64,000 bases of DNA from Idiomarina sp. PL1-037 (GCF_034422975.1 NZ_CP139873.1:434001-498000), one strand, 5' to 3'. Shown: positions 43,414-52,628, counted from the first letter of the stretch. Notes: generated from the sequence alone by a model not told the origin. Made by a program: numbers and translations.

Positions 43414-44498
43414 ATAAAGTCTTAATAGCAGCAGCAGGCACCGGCGGTCATATTTTTCCGGCGTTAGCGGTGGCGGAGCAGCTGCGCGACAACGGCTGGC
43501 AAGTTGACTGGCTGGGTACGCAGGAAGGTCGGTTAGAAAGCCGGGTAATTCCGGCCGCGAACTTTCCTTTACACAGCATTAGCATGACCGGGGTTCGCGG
43601 TCATGGGCTGAAGAGAAAGCTGTTTATGCCACTGACTTTGGCGAAAGCGGTTTTACAGTGTCGGCGTTTACTGAAGACGCTGCAGCCACAGGTAGTGGCA
43701 ACCTTTGGTGGTTATGTCTGCGCCCCAATGGGGTTAGCCGCCAAACTGCTGGGCATTCCCTTAGTGGTGCACGAACAAAATGCCATACCGGGCATGACCA
43801 CCCGGTTGTTAGCTCCCAGAGCAAACAAAGTTATGTTGGGGCTGCCGGTTGCCCTCCCGCAGTGGCAGCAGTATCCGGTTGTTGGCAATCCACTGCGCAA
43901 GGGGTTATTGGCACAAGCGGCTGAACAGACAGAAAGTTCAAAAGCAGACGGTGTCTTGAATATATTGGTGGTCGGCGGAAGTTTAGGTGCGCAGGTATTG
44001 AACGAAGCGGTGCCGGAAGCCGTCAAAACATTAGAAGGTGTCGAACTGAACGTGGTTCATCAGTGTGGTGCTGAACGCGGAGCGGCAACTGAGAAGGCTT
44101 ATCAGGGTACGTCGGTGCTTAAAACGCTTAAAGTTACCGAATTTATTGAAGATATGGGCGACGCTTTTAAAAGTGCTGATTTGGTTATTTGCCGCGCTGG
44201 CGCATTAACCGTATCGGAGTTGGCGGTAATGGGTGTCGCGTCCATTCTGGTGCCATTGCCACACGCTGTGGATGATCACCAAACCGCTAATGCAAAGGTT
44301 TTAGAAAGCCATGGTGCGGCAGTTTTATTGCCGCAAACTGAAGTAATGGAAGGCGCATTGAAACGACAGTTAAAACGTTTATTGCATGACAGACAACAAC
44401 TGTGGACAATGGCGCGTTTCGCTCGCCAGTGTGCGATGCCAGAGGCAACGCAACGACTGGTGAATGAATGTATGGAATATAAAAAGAGCGATGACTAG
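43410..44498 (+). CDS. murG: Lipid II synthase glycosyltransferase MurG
   Basis: MurG adds GlcNAc to lipid I to form lipid II at the inner face of the membrane. The 362 residues begin with the glycine-rich AAAGTGGHIFPALAVAEQL and contain GGYVCAPMGLAAKLLGIPLV, VVGGSLGAQVLNEAVPEA and the donor-site VICRAGALTVSELAVMG. It overlaps murC by eight bases if murC starts at 44491. Confidence 0.97.
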   Translation: MNKVLIAAAGTGGHIFPALAVAEQLRDNGWQVDWLGTQEGRLESRVIPAANFPLHSISMTGVRGHGLKRKLFMPLTLAKAVLQCRRLLKTLQPQVVATFGGYVCAPMGLAAKLLGIPLVVHEQNAIPGMTTRLLAPRANKVMLGLPVALPQWQQYPVVGNPLRKGLLAQAAEQTESSKADGVLNILVVGGSLGAQVLNEAVPEAVKTLEGVELNVVHQCGAERGAATEKAYQGTSVLKTLKVTEFIEDMGDAFKSADLVICRAGALTVSELAVMGVASILVPLPHAVDDHQTANAKVLESHGAAVLLPQTEVMEGALKRQLKRLLHDRQQLWTMARFARQCAMPEATQRLVNECMEYKKSDD

Positions 44499-45963
44499 CA
44501 TGACCGCAACCAACGCACAGCCATTTACTATTGTGAACGTCCCGGAAATGCGCCGGGTACAGCGAATACATTTCGTTGGTATCGGTGGTGCGGGTATGGC
44601 CGGTATTGCAGAAGTTCTGTTAAACCAGGGCTATCAAATTTCGGGTTCAGATATTGCCGAAAACGCCAATACCGATCGTTTGCGTTGCCTTGGAGCGACA
44701 GTGGTTCTGGGGCATATGGCGAATAACATCGAAGGTGCCAGTGTGGTCGTGGTATCCAGTGCGATAAAGACAGATAACGCTGAGCTGGTTGCAGCACACC
44801 AGTTGCGTGTACCTGTGGTGCGTCGTGCAGAGATGCTGGCCGAGCTTATGCGCTTCCGTCACGGTATTGCGGTAGCCGGTACGCACGGTAAAACCACAAC
44901 CACGTCATTGGTTGCGAGTATTTTTGCCGAAGCGGATCGCGATCCAACTTTTGTGATAGGCGGCTTGCTCAATAGTGCCGGCTCGAATGCTCGCTTAGGT
45001 AACAGTAAGTACCTCATTGCTGAAGCCGATGAAAGCGATGCATCGTTTCTGCATTTGCAGCCAATGGTTGCCATAGTCACGAATATCGAAGCGGACCATA
45101 TGGACACCTACGAAGGTGATTTCAATAAGTTATTGGACACCTACGTTGAATTTTTGCATAACCTGCCATTTTACGGTTTAGCGGTTATGTGTGTCGATGA
45201 CCCGGTAGTGGCCGATCTAATACCGCGACTCGGGCGTCAGACAATGACTTACGGTTTCAGCGAAGCTGCTGATGTACGGGCAATAAATTATAAGCAGACC
45301 GCCAGTGAGAGCTGCTTTACCATTTTACGTAAAGGGCTGAAACCACTGGACGTGTGCCTGAACCTGCCGGGCAAGCATAATGTATTGAATGCTCTGGCCG
45401 CAGTAGCTGTAGCAACAGATGAAGGAATTAACGACGAAGCCATTAAGTCAGCATTGAATAAATTTGAAGGTATCGGCCGTCGTTTTCAGCATTACGGGAA
45501 CTTTGTCATCTCAGATAAAGACACGAACAAAGAGCCGGGCGAAGTCATGCTGGTGGATGATTATGGTCACCACCCTTCAGAAGTTGCTGCCACGATTCAG
45601 GCCGCGCGGGAAGGCTGGCCGGAACGCCGTCTGGTAATGGCATTTCAACCGCACCGTTACTCACGTACACGGGACTTATACGAAGATTTCGTTAACGTGC
45701 TGTCGCAGGTTGACGTATTGCTGATGCTGGAAGTTTACAGTGCCGGGGAGACGCCGGTAAGCGGTGCTGACAGTCGTTCATTATGTCGTTCCATACGCCA
45801 GCGCGGACAGATAGATCCTGTTTATGTGGCAACCGTGGATGACATGCCCGAAGTGCTTGAGTCGGTTTTGGCACCGGGAGATTTGCTGTTAACTCAGGGC
45901 GCTGGAAATATTGGCGCCTTGGCCAAGCGAATTGCAACTGAGGTGTTGAGTCATGAAAGCTAA
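44491..45963 (+). CDS. murC: UDP-MurNAc-L-alanine ligase MurC
   Basis: MurC adds the first amino acid, L-Ala, to UDP-MurNAc. The sequence VQRIHFVGIGGAGMAGIAEV is the N-terminal nucleotide-binding motif, and the P loop AVAGTHGKTTTTSLVA lies near residue 127; VDDYGHHPSEVAATI and FQPHRYSRTRDLY are also typical. Starts at 44491 (490 residues, E. coli 491) and 44500 both have weak ribosome sites; the longer fits family length. It overlaps ddl by 11 bases. Confidence 0.96.
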   Translation: MTSMTATNAQPFTIVNVPEMRRVQRIHFVGIGGAGMAGIAEVLLNQGYQISGSDIAENANTDRLRCLGATVVLGHMANNIEGASVVVVSSAIKTDNAELVAAHQLRVPVVRRAEMLAELMRFRHGIAVAGTHGKTTTTSLVASIFAEADRDPTFVIGGLLNSAGSNARLGNSKYLIAEADESDASFLHLQPMVAIVTNIEADHMDTYEGDFNKLLDTYVEFLHNLPFYGLAVMCVDDPVVADLIPRLGRQTMTYGFSEAADVRAINYKQTASESCFTILRKGLKPLDVCLNLPGKHNVLNALAAVAVATDEGINDEAIKSALNKFEGIGRRFQHYGNFVISDKDTNKEPGEVMLVDDYGHHPSEVAATIQAAREGWPERRLVMAFQPHRYSRTRDLYEDFVNVLSQVDVLLMLEVYSAGETPVSGADSRSLCRSIRQRGQIDPVYVATVDDMPEVLESVLAPGDLLLTQGAGNIGALAKRIATEVLSHES

Positions 45964-46882
45964 TGCCTTTGGTAAAGTGGCTGTCATGCTGGGCGGTACG
46001 TCGGCTGAGCGCGATGTTTCGTTGAAATCCGGAATGGCGGTATTAAAAGGCCTGGTTGCAAAAGGCATCGATGCACACGCATTCGACCCGGCAGCGCATA
46101 GTTTGCAGGAGCTTGTGGAGCAAAAGTTTGACCGCGTGTTTATCGCTTTGCATGGCCGCGGCGGTGAAGATGGCAGCATGCAGGGTGCATTGCAAATACT
46201 GGAAATGCCATACACCGGCAGTGATGTTCTGGGCTGTGCACTGGGTATGGATAAAGTGCGCTGTAAACAAATTTGGCATTCACTGGGTCTGCCAACCGCC
46301 AATTGGCGGGTGGTAACGCAAGCTGAAATAGAGCAAGTGAATGTGGAAGCCATGTTGCAGGAGCTCGGTGGCCGGGTGATTGTAAAACCAGCACGTGAAG
46401 GCTCTTCTATCGGTATGAGCATTGCCGATAACGGGCGAAGCCTGGCTTTAGCGTTGCAGCATGCGGCACAGTTTGATGATGACCTTTTAGTCGAACAGTG
46501 GGTTGAAGGTGCGGAATATACTATTGGCATATTAGAAGGTAAGGCATTACCGGTTATTCGACTGCAAACGCCACATGAGTTTTACGATTTTGAAGCCAAG
46601 TATCAGGCAAACGATACCCAGTATCATTGTCCTGCAGGACTAAATGACGATGACGAAGCAAGTTTGCGAACGTTGGCTGAACGTGCTTTCGCAGCCATAG
46701 GAGGCAACGGCTGGGGGCGTATTGATGTAATGCGCAACAACGCGGGTGAGTGGTTCTTATTAGAGGCCAATACGGTACCGGGAATGACAGAGAAAAGTCT
46801 GGTTCCTATGGCAGCAAAAGTTGCAGGTTTACAATTTAATGACTTAGTGGAGCGCATTTTAGCGCAAACGCTGGAGCGCTAA
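45953..46882 (+). CDS. ddl: D-alanine-D-alanine ligase
   Basis: Ddl makes the D-Ala-D-Ala dipeptide used by MurF. The 309-residue ATP-grasp enzyme (DdlB type, E. coli 306) contains GKVAVMLGGTSAERDVSLKS, VFIALHGRGGEDGSMQGALQ, VIVKPAREGSSIGMS and the metal site WFLLEANTVPGMTEKSLVP. The position between murC and ftsQ is that of ddlB. Confidence 0.97.
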   Translation: MKANAFGKVAVMLGGTSAERDVSLKSGMAVLKGLVAKGIDAHAFDPAAHSLQELVEQKFDRVFIALHGRGGEDGSMQGALQILEMPYTGSDVLGCALGMDKVRCKQIWHSLGLPTANWRVVTQAEIEQVNVEAMLQELGGRVIVKPAREGSSIGMSIADNGRSLALALQHAAQFDDDLLVEQWVEGAEYTIGILEGKALPVIRLQTPHEFYDFEAKYQANDTQYHCPAGLNDDDEASLRTLAERAFAAIGGNGWGRIDVMRNNAGEWFLLEANTVPGMTEKSLVPMAAKVAGLQFNDLVERILAQTLER

Positions 46883-46884
46883 CG

Positions 46885-47631
46885 ATGGCCGCTGAACAGC
46901 GCCTGCGCTCAGTCAACTTTTGGTCAGGTGTGGTGGTGTTATGCCTGACTATTGCGGGGGCACTGGTTGGTATCTATCAGTTAAACGAAGTGCTGACAGA
47001 CGAGCAACAAGTACCGCTGTCTGAACTCAGTGTTCAAGGCGATTTGCACTACACCGCAAGTGAAGGGATAAGACAGGCACTGACTGCGGAGCCGTTAGGA
47101 AGCTTTTTCACGGCAAATGTGGATGATTTAAGAGGGCGGGTAGAGCAGCTACCCTGGGTGCAAAAGGTTTCTATTCGAAAGGTTTGGCCGGATAAACTAT
47201 CGGTTTATGTGACAGAGCACAAACCTGTTGCCATGTGGAACGGCGATAGGCTTATCAATCAGCATCAGGACGTTTTTCGGGCTGATATAACGAGGGTAGA
47301 GAGCAGTTTGCCACAGTTGTTCGGTCCGGAGAATGCGGTTAAAGAGACCTGGAAAGAGTTTCACCGGGTGCAGCAAATGCTCGAAGTTAATGGCTTTCAG
47401 ATAAAAGCGTTGAGATTAACGGAACGCTTTGCGGTCAACGTCGTTCTGGCACAGGGAATTGAAATTAAATTGGGGCGGGAAGCCACACTAGAAAGAATTA
47501 AGCGGTTTATCGATGTGTTTCCCAGCATCGTTGAGCACGAAAAAAGTAAAAACAACGAAATCGATACTGTGGATTTACGATACGACACCGGGGCCGCAGT
47601 GGCCTGGCGTGAAGCAAAAAGTGAGAGTTAG
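46885..47631 (+). CDS. ftsQ: Cell division protein FtsQ
   Basis: FtsQ is the central bitopic protein of the FtsQLB division complex. The 248 residues have a cytoplasmic tail, one membrane helix (about 12-33, VVVLCLTIAGALVGIYQL), a POTRA domain (about 45-118, LSELSVQGDLHYTASEGIRQ) and a beta domain with the conserved PWVQKVSIRKVWPDKLSVYV. It lies two bases after ddl and six before ftsA. Confidence 0.95.
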   Translation: MAAEQRLRSVNFWSGVVVLCLTIAGALVGIYQLNEVLTDEQQVPLSELSVQGDLHYTASEGIRQALTAEPLGSFFTANVDDLRGRVEQLPWVQKVSIRKVWPDKLSVYVTEHKPVAMWNGDRLINQHQDVFRADITRVESSLPQLFGPENAVKETWKEFHRVQQMLEVNGFQIKALRLTERFAVNVVLAQGIEIKLGREATLERIKRFIDVFPSIVEHEKSKNNEIDTVDLRYDTGAAVAWREAKSES

Positions 47632-47637
47632 ACGGTT

Positions 47638-48870
47638 ATGTCAAAAACATCGGAACACAATATGGTTGTAGGTCTGGATATAGGCACCAGCAAAGTGACA
47701 GCGCTTATTGGCGAGTTGCTGCCTGATAATGAGATCAGCGTTGTCGGTGTTGGTACAGCGACCTCGCGTGGCATGGACAAAGGCGGTGTGAATGACCTTA
47801 ACCTGGTTGTTCAATCAGTTCAGCGCGCTGTTGATGAAGCTGAACTTATGGCTGACTGTCGTGTGGCCTCGGTGTATCTGAACATTTCCGGGCGCCATAT
47901 TTCCTGTCAGAACGAAAGTGGCATGGTACCGATTAACGACGCTGAAGTGACTCAGGACGATGTCGACAGCGTGATTCACGCAGCACAGTCAGTGCCTATT
48001 GCAAAAGAGCGTCGTATTTTACACGTCTTGCCACAAGAGTACGTCATCGACTCACAGGAGAGCATTCGCAGCCCAATTGGCATGTCGGGTGTTCGCATGG
48101 AGTCCAAAGTGCACATTATTACCTGTGCAAACGATATGGCGAAAAACATTATAAAAGCGGTTGAGCGTTGCGGGCTGTCGGTGGATAAGCTGATTTTTTC
48201 AGCGTTAGCGTCCAGCATCTCAGTATTAACCGATGACGAAAAAGATTTAGGCGTGGCGCTGGTCGATTTAGGTGGCGGTACCATTGATATTTGCCTATAC
48301 GCGGGCGGTGTATTGCGTCATACCGCGGTCATTCCGGCGGCGGGTAATCAGGTTACCAGTGACATAGCGAAAATATTCCGTACGCCGACCAACCACGCGG
48401 AAGAAATTAAGACCAAGCATGCGTGTGCATTGCGACAAATGGTCAGCATGGAAGACACTATTGAGGTACCTTCGGTGGGGGGGCGCCCGTCGCGAGTCAT
48501 GTCGCGTCATACGCTGGCCGAAGTCGTTGAGCCGCGTTATCAGGAATTGCTTGAGCTGGTCAGGGACGAAATTCAGCAAAGTGGTTTAGACGAACAGATT
48601 GCTGCCGGGGTGGTGATTACTGGCGGTAGCGCAAAAATGGAAGGCTGCGTCGATTTTGCCGAAGAAATTTTTCAAATGCCGGTTCGTATCGGCGTTCCTC
48701 GGGCCATGAAAGGCCTGCGGGATTACGTCGAAGATCCGGTTTATGCCACAGCGGTGGGACTGTTACGGTATGGGCAGGAAGATGCCGCTGTGTCACAAAA
48801 AGAAAGCTCTAAAACTGACGTGATCGGACTCTGGCAAAAAGTGCAGAGTTGGTTCAAAGGTGAGTTTTAA
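47638..48870 (+). CDS. ftsA: Cell division actin-like protein FtsA
   Basis: FtsA tethers FtsZ to the membrane and activates late divisome proteins. The 410-residue actin-like ATPase has the phosphate motif VVGLDIGTSKVTALIGEL (near residue 11), the 1C-domain region and the second phosphate loop VALVDLGGGTIDICLYAG, plus ITGGSAKMEGCVDFAEEIFQ. The C-terminal amphipathic helix that binds membrane is visible as LWQKVQSWFKGEF. Confidence 0.98.
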   Translation: MSKTSEHNMVVGLDIGTSKVTALIGELLPDNEISVVGVGTATSRGMDKGGVNDLNLVVQSVQRAVDEAELMADCRVASVYLNISGRHISCQNESGMVPINDAEVTQDDVDSVIHAAQSVPIAKERRILHVLPQEYVIDSQESIRSPIGMSGVRMESKVHIITCANDMAKNIIKAVERCGLSVDKLIFSALASSISVLTDDEKDLGVALVDLGGGTIDICLYAGGVLRHTAVIPAAGNQVTSDIAKIFRTPTNHAEEIKTKHACALRQMVSMEDTIEVPSVGGRPSRVMSRHTLAEVVEPRYQELLELVRDEIQQSGLDEQIAAGVVITGGSAKMEGCVDFAEEIFQMPVRIGVPRAMKGLRDYVEDPVYATAVGLLRYGQEDAAVSQKESSKTDVIGLWQKVQSWFKGEF

Positions 48871-48909
48871 CTTGGGGTAGCACGTTAAAAGCAGGTAGGG
48901 AGAATTATT

Positions 48910-50109
48910 ATGTTCGAACTGATGGACAATTATGAAAGCGAAGCCGTCATTAAGGTGATTGGCGTCGGTGGTGGCGGCGGAAACGCTGTCCAGCACATGG
49001 TAAAAGAATCAATTGAAGGTGTGCAGTTTATTGCAGCCAATACTGATGCGCAGGCTCTGCGTAATCATACGGCAGATGTCACCATTCAATTAGGGCAGGA
49101 CATCACGAAAGGCCTTGGCGCTGGCGCTAATCCTGAAGTGGGTCGTCAGTCGGCAGAAGAGGACCGTGAGAACATCAAAGTCCACCTAGAAGGTGCCGAT
49201 ATGGTGTTTATTGCAGCTGGCATGGGCGGCGGGACCGGAACCGGTGCAGCACCTGTTGTTGCAGAGGTTGCCAAAGAACTGGGTATTCTTACGGTTGCCG
49301 TTGTAACAAAGCCTTTCCCGTTTGAAGGGAAAAAGCGCATGGCCGTAGCCGACGAAGGTATTAACGCACTGGCACAGAGTGTCGACTCGTTAATTACCAT
49401 ACCAAACGAGAAGTTGCTTAAGGTTATGGGTCGTGGAACCAGCTTGCTGGATGCCTTTAGCGCAGCAAACAACGTGTTGTTGGGTGCGGTTCAAGGTATT
49501 GCAGAGCTGATTACTCGTCCGGGTCTTATCAATGTCGACTTTGCTGACGTTCGTGCGGTTATGAAAGAAATGGGTACTGCAATGATGGGTACCGGTGTTG
49601 CCAGCGGTGAAGACCGTGCGCAGGAAGCGGCAGAAATGGCCATCAACAGCCCGTTACTGGAAGACATCGACTTGTCTGGTGCTCGTGGTGTTCTGATTAA
49701 CGTGACCGCCGGCATGGACATGAGTATTGAAGAACTGGACACCGTTGGTAATACGGTTAAAGCCTTTGCTTCCGATAACGCAACAGTGATCGTGGGTACG
49801 GTTATCGATACTGAAATGTCTGATGAGCTGCGCGTAACGGTTGTCGCTACAGGTATTGGCGCTGAACGTAAGCCCGATATCTCTTTGGTGAATAATACGA
49901 ACCAGACAGCGCCTAAGCGTGAACCGCAACCGGCTTATCGGAGTAATGATATAGACCGCGGCGCGGCAGCACCTCGTTATGAGGAGCAGGAAGAGCTGCA
50001 AGCGGAAGCAAAAGCGGAACCCAAACGTCAGCCCGCTGCCAAAGCTAAACAGGATAAAGAACTCGATTACCTGGATATTCCGGCTTTTTTGCGAAAACAG
50101 GTCGACTAA
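48910..50109 (+). CDS. ftsZ: Cell division tubulin-like GTPase FtsZ
   Basis: FtsZ polymerises into the Z ring. The 399 residues include the GTPase motif GMGGGTGTGAAPVVA (near residue 103), the T7 synergy loop NVDFADVRAVMKEMGTAMMG, a variable Ala/Glu/Lys/Gln-rich linker (about 325-380) and the C-terminal peptide LDYLDIPAFLRKQVD that binds FtsA, ZipA and ZapD. Of these, ftsA and zapD are in this window. A GGGAG site precedes the ATG. Confidence 0.99.
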   Translation: MFELMDNYESEAVIKVIGVGGGGGNAVQHMVKESIEGVQFIAANTDAQALRNHTADVTIQLGQDITKGLGAGANPEVGRQSAEEDRENIKVHLEGADMVFIAAGMGGGTGTGAAPVVAEVAKELGILTVAVVTKPFPFEGKKRMAVADEGINALAQSVDSLITIPNEKLLKVMGRGTSLLDAFSAANNVLLGAVQGIAELITRPGLINVDFADVRAVMKEMGTAMMGTGVASGEDRAQEAAEMAINSPLLEDIDLSGARGVLINVTAGMDMSIEELDTVGNTVKAFASDNATVIVGTVIDTEMSDELRVTVVATGIGAERKPDISLVNNTNQTAPKREPQPAYRSNDIDRGAAAPRYEEQEELQAEAKAEPKRQPAAKAKQDKELDYLDIPAFLRKQVD

Positions 50110-50142
50110 ATTGACGTAATGCTTGATAAGTCTGCGTAAAAT

Positions 50143-50172
50143 TTGATCGAACCATGACAAATGTCGTATAAT
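50143..50172 (+). promoter_or_regulatory. lpxC promoter
   Basis: TTGATC (50143-50148) and a perfect TATAAT (50167-50172) are 18 bases apart, about 60 bases before the lpxC start, in the ftsZ-lpxC gap. Independent transcription of lpxC, as in E. coli, is therefore likely. A palindrome centred on TTCGCCATGGCGAA (50189-50202) lies in the leader. Confidence 0.65.
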
Positions 50173-50232
50173 ATGCGGCCGCTTTGGTTTTCGCCATGGC
50201 GAACCGAATATAAAGGTAGGTGAGCAAGTACC

Positions 50233-51153
50233 ATGATTAAGCAACGTACATTACAGCAAGCGATATCAACCACAGGTGTTGGGCTGCACAAAGGCAATAA
50301 AGTAAACCTTACTTTACGCCCTGCGCCGGCCAATACTGGTTTGATATTCCGTCGTGTGGACCTTGACCCTGTGGTGGATATTCCAGCACGGGCCGACTGG
50401 GTGCGTGATACGCAGCTGTGTACCTGTCTTATCAATGAGGAAAACGTTCGCGTTTCTACCGTCGAGCATTTGCTCGCTGCGCTGGCCGGCGTTGGAATTG
50501 ATAATGCGATTATCGAAGTCGATTTGCATGAAATTCCAATTATGGACGGCAGCTCGCACCCTTTTGTTTACCTGCTACAGAGCGCGGGCATTGAAGAACA
50601 GGCAGCAGCGAAAAAGTTCATCCGGATCAAACAGCCGGTACGTGTCGAAGACGGTGATAAGTGGGCGGAACTGCTACCCCACGATGGTTTCCGTATCGAC
50701 TTTGCTATCGACTTTGAACACCCGGCTATCGCAGACACAGGGCAAACCGTCAGTATTGACTTTAGTGCTAATGCTTTTATCAAGGAAATTAGTCGCGCCC
50801 GTACCTTTGGTTTTATGAAAGACATTGAGTACTTACGGGAAAATAACCTGGCTTTAGGCGGTAGTTTCGATAACGCCGTTGTGCTGGATGAATTCCGTAT
50901 TCTGAATAGTGACGGCTTGCGTTACGACGATGAATTCGTAAAACACAAAATGTTGGATGCTATTGGTGACTTGTACATGGGAGGCCACAGTATTTTAGGT
51001 CACTTGCGTGCTTACAAGTCAGGGCATGCGCTGAATAATCAGTTATTACAGGCATTATTAGCGCAACAGTCAGCATGGGAATTTGTGACCTTTGACGAAG
51101 AGCAGGCTACGGCACCTATCGCTTTTTGGTCACCAGCAACAACAACAGCTTAA
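50233..51153 (+). CDS. lpxC: UDP-3-O-acyl-N-acetylglucosamine deacetylase LpxC
   Basis: LpxC is the zinc enzyme for the committed step of lipid A synthesis. The 306 residues (E. coli 305) contain the family motifs RTLQQAISTTGVGLHKGNKV, the zinc ligand His in STVEHLLAALAG, and HKMLDAIGDLYMGGHSILGH with the other zinc ligands and catalytic His. The C terminus (TAPIAFWSPATTTA) is short and ends in small residues; in E. coli the C-terminal tail controls FtsH degradation. Confidence 0.98.
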   Translation: MIKQRTLQQAISTTGVGLHKGNKVNLTLRPAPANTGLIFRRVDLDPVVDIPARADWVRDTQLCTCLINEENVRVSTVEHLLAALAGVGIDNAIIEVDLHEIPIMDGSSHPFVYLLQSAGIEEQAAAKKFIRIKQPVRVEDGDKWAELLPHDGFRIDFAIDFEHPAIADTGQTVSIDFSANAFIKEISRARTFGFMKDIEYLRENNLALGGSFDNAVVLDEFRILNSDGLRYDDEFVKHKMLDAIGDLYMGGHSILGHLRAYKSGHALNNQLLQALLAQQSAWEFVTFDEEQATAPIAFWSPATTTA

Positions 51154-51608
51154 CCTTTATCGTTGGCGGTAAATTTTGCCGCCAACGCTTTTAATTCCGA
51201 CTTCAACGGCTCATCACATCCCTCAGCCATTGTCAGTAGCCGCTCTGCGCTGCTCGAATCTTTCTGATTTTTAATATTTTTCTCAAAACTGTTCATTGAC
51301 GGAGACACCTTAATTGAAAGGCTCTGTACCGGGACCGTCGCATTATTGCGAAAATGCGTTATAATGGCTGCTTGCTGAAGTTTTAGCCTGGTTGCCCAGC
51401 TACCGTTATCCACCTGAATGATCATTTGACCATCGCGGATATTCAGTAATTGGCAGTGTTGACTGGTGTTTTTATCAACGGATTGCTGAAACAATTGTTG
51501 CCAATGCGAAAGTTGGGCGGCAAACTGTGCATAATGTCGTAATGTTGACGACAAGGTTTTTTGACCTGAACGAAGCCATTCTGATGGTGTTTTCGGGTGT
51601 CGTGACAT
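51150..51608 (-). CDS. dciA: DciA-like replicative helicase loader/operator (DUF721)
   Basis: DciA proteins (DUF721) assist loading of the DnaB helicase in bacteria that lack DnaC. The 152 residues have an N-terminal KH-like DUF721 domain (about 18-95, with HYAQFAAQLSHWQQLFQQSV, LNIRDGQMIIQVDNGSWATRL and LQQAAIITHFRN) and a polar, probably disordered tail that ends in a short helix. The position between lpxC and secA is common for the gene in Vibrio- and Alteromonas-type genomes. It converges with lpxC; the stop codons overlap in TTAA. Confidence 0.8.
   Translation of the reverse strand: MSRHPKTPSEWLRSGQKTLSSTLRHYAQFAAQLSHWQQLFQQSVDKNTSQHCQLLNIRDGQMIIQVDNGSWATRLKLQQAAIITHFRNNATVPVQSLSIKVSPSMNSFEKNIKNQKDSSSAERLLTMAEGCDEPLKSELKALAAKFTANDKG
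51161..51192 (+). terminator. Rho-independent terminator for lpxC inside the dciA coding region
   Basis: CGTTGGCGG-TAAATTTTG-CCGCCAACG is a perfect nine-base stem followed by CTTTTAATT on the forward strand, eight bases after the lpxC stop. It is made of the codons for the last residues of dciA (AAKFTAND) read on the other strand. It fits termination of lpxC transcripts. Confidence 0.85.
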
Positions 51609-51642
51609 AATTGCGTAGTAGGCAAATATTAAGAGAGTTCAG

Positions 51643-52575
51643 ATGAGTTTATCAGTCTTTTATCGAGGCTCCAAAATACGTTTTCGTATTCGGTTAAGTC
51701 GACGTCGATTTTTTTCCTTTGTCGGCATTGCAGCCTTTATTGGCCTTGCTACCTGGCAGCCATGGCAGTATCAGGGGATTGATCCTGCGGTGGCACAGAA
51801 CAAAATTACGGAAGAGCAGAAAAAGCTTGTTTTACAAGAGCAGGCACTAAAAGGGTTAAAAGAAGACACTCAAAAGCGCTTGGGTGCCATGACGGTTTAC
51901 CTGGGTGAATTAAGGGCTCAAATGCGTCGTCTGGACGCCTTGGGTGAGCGTTTAGCCGGCGTTGCTAATCTGGACAACGGTGAGTTTAACTTTAATCAGG
52001 AACTTCCTATTGGTGGACCAGAACTAGAAGTTGCTGAACTTCCTCACAGTTCTGGTACCGATGTCCTTACTGAAATTGAAGATATGTTGTCGCAGATCTC
52101 TGACAAACAAAAACAGCTATCGCTACTTGAATCTGTGATGATGAATCACCAACTTAATAATGATGCATATATTGCAGGTCGCCCAATCTCAGACGGTTGG
52201 TTGTCTTCGCAGTATGGTGTTCGTAAAGATCCTTTCAATGGCACGCCCGCTATGCATAAAGGGTTAGATTTTGCCAGTTATAACGAAGACGTTAAGGTTA
52301 TTGCTACCGGAGCCGGTGTTGTTACCTGGGCCGGCGACAGATACGGTTACGGTACTTTAGTCGAAATTGACCACGGTGGTGGCTTAAAAACCCGTTATGG
52401 TCACAACGACGAATTAACAGTTTCAGTAGGGGATGTTGTTACCCGCGGCCAGCAAATTGCGAAAATGGGCAGCAGTGGTCGGTCGACCGGACCGCATGTT
52501 CATTACGAAGTTTTGCGCAACGGCCGTCAAATTGACCCTAATCAGTTTGTGTATCGTAAAGCTGACTCAAAATAA
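51643..52575 (+). CDS. M23 family peptidase with LytM domain
   Basis: This is a predicted membrane-anchored periplasmic peptidoglycan endopeptidase or a degenerate regulator of amidases. It has a basic N terminus and one membrane helix (about residues 24-42), a coiled coil (about 55-110), and a C-terminal LytM/M23 domain (about 190-300). The zinc site looks complete: HKGLDFAS (first His and Asp), TRYGHND, and HVHYEVL. So it is probably catalytically active, unlike EnvC or NlpD. It lies between dciA and secA where enterics have secM. Substrate and partner are unknown. Confidence 0.9.
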   Translation: MSLSVFYRGSKIRFRIRLSRRRFFSFVGIAAFIGLATWQPWQYQGIDPAVAQNKITEEQKKLVLQEQALKGLKEDTQKRLGAMTVYLGELRAQMRRLDALGERLAGVANLDNGEFNFNQELPIGGPELEVAELPHSSGTDVLTEIEDMLSQISDKQKQLSLLESVMMNHQLNNDAYIAGRPISDGWLSSQYGVRKDPFNGTPAMHKGLDFASYNEDVKVIATGAGVVTWAGDRYGYGTLVEIDHGGGLKTRYGHNDELTVSVGDVVTRGQQIAKMGSSGRSTGPHVHYEVLRNGRQIDPNQFVYRKADSK

Positions 52576-52599
52576 CTCGGTAATTTAATTAGAACGTAG

Positions 52600-52628
52600 G
52601 CGGTGCTTTAAGTACCGCTTTTGTTGTT
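52600..52628 (+). terminator. Terminator-like hairpin between the M23 gene and secA
   Basis: GCGGTGC-TTTAA-GTACCGC is a seven-base stem with one G-U pair, followed by TTTTGTTGTT. It lies 25 bases after the M23 peptidase stop and only about 30 bases before secA, too close for a separate downstream promoter. It may therefore act as a partial terminator or attenuator of secA. Confidence 0.65.

Noticed and set aside
45889..46530. 213-codon open frame antisense to murC/ddl
   Set aside because: It is a shadow of the well-supported ddl gene; the translation is rich in Cys, Ser and Thr with no domain I recognise.
49654..50244. 196-codon open frame antisense to the ftsZ 3' end and lpxC leader
   Set aside because: Most of it opposes the ftsZ linker, where codon bias leaves long antisense frames; no start signal is present.
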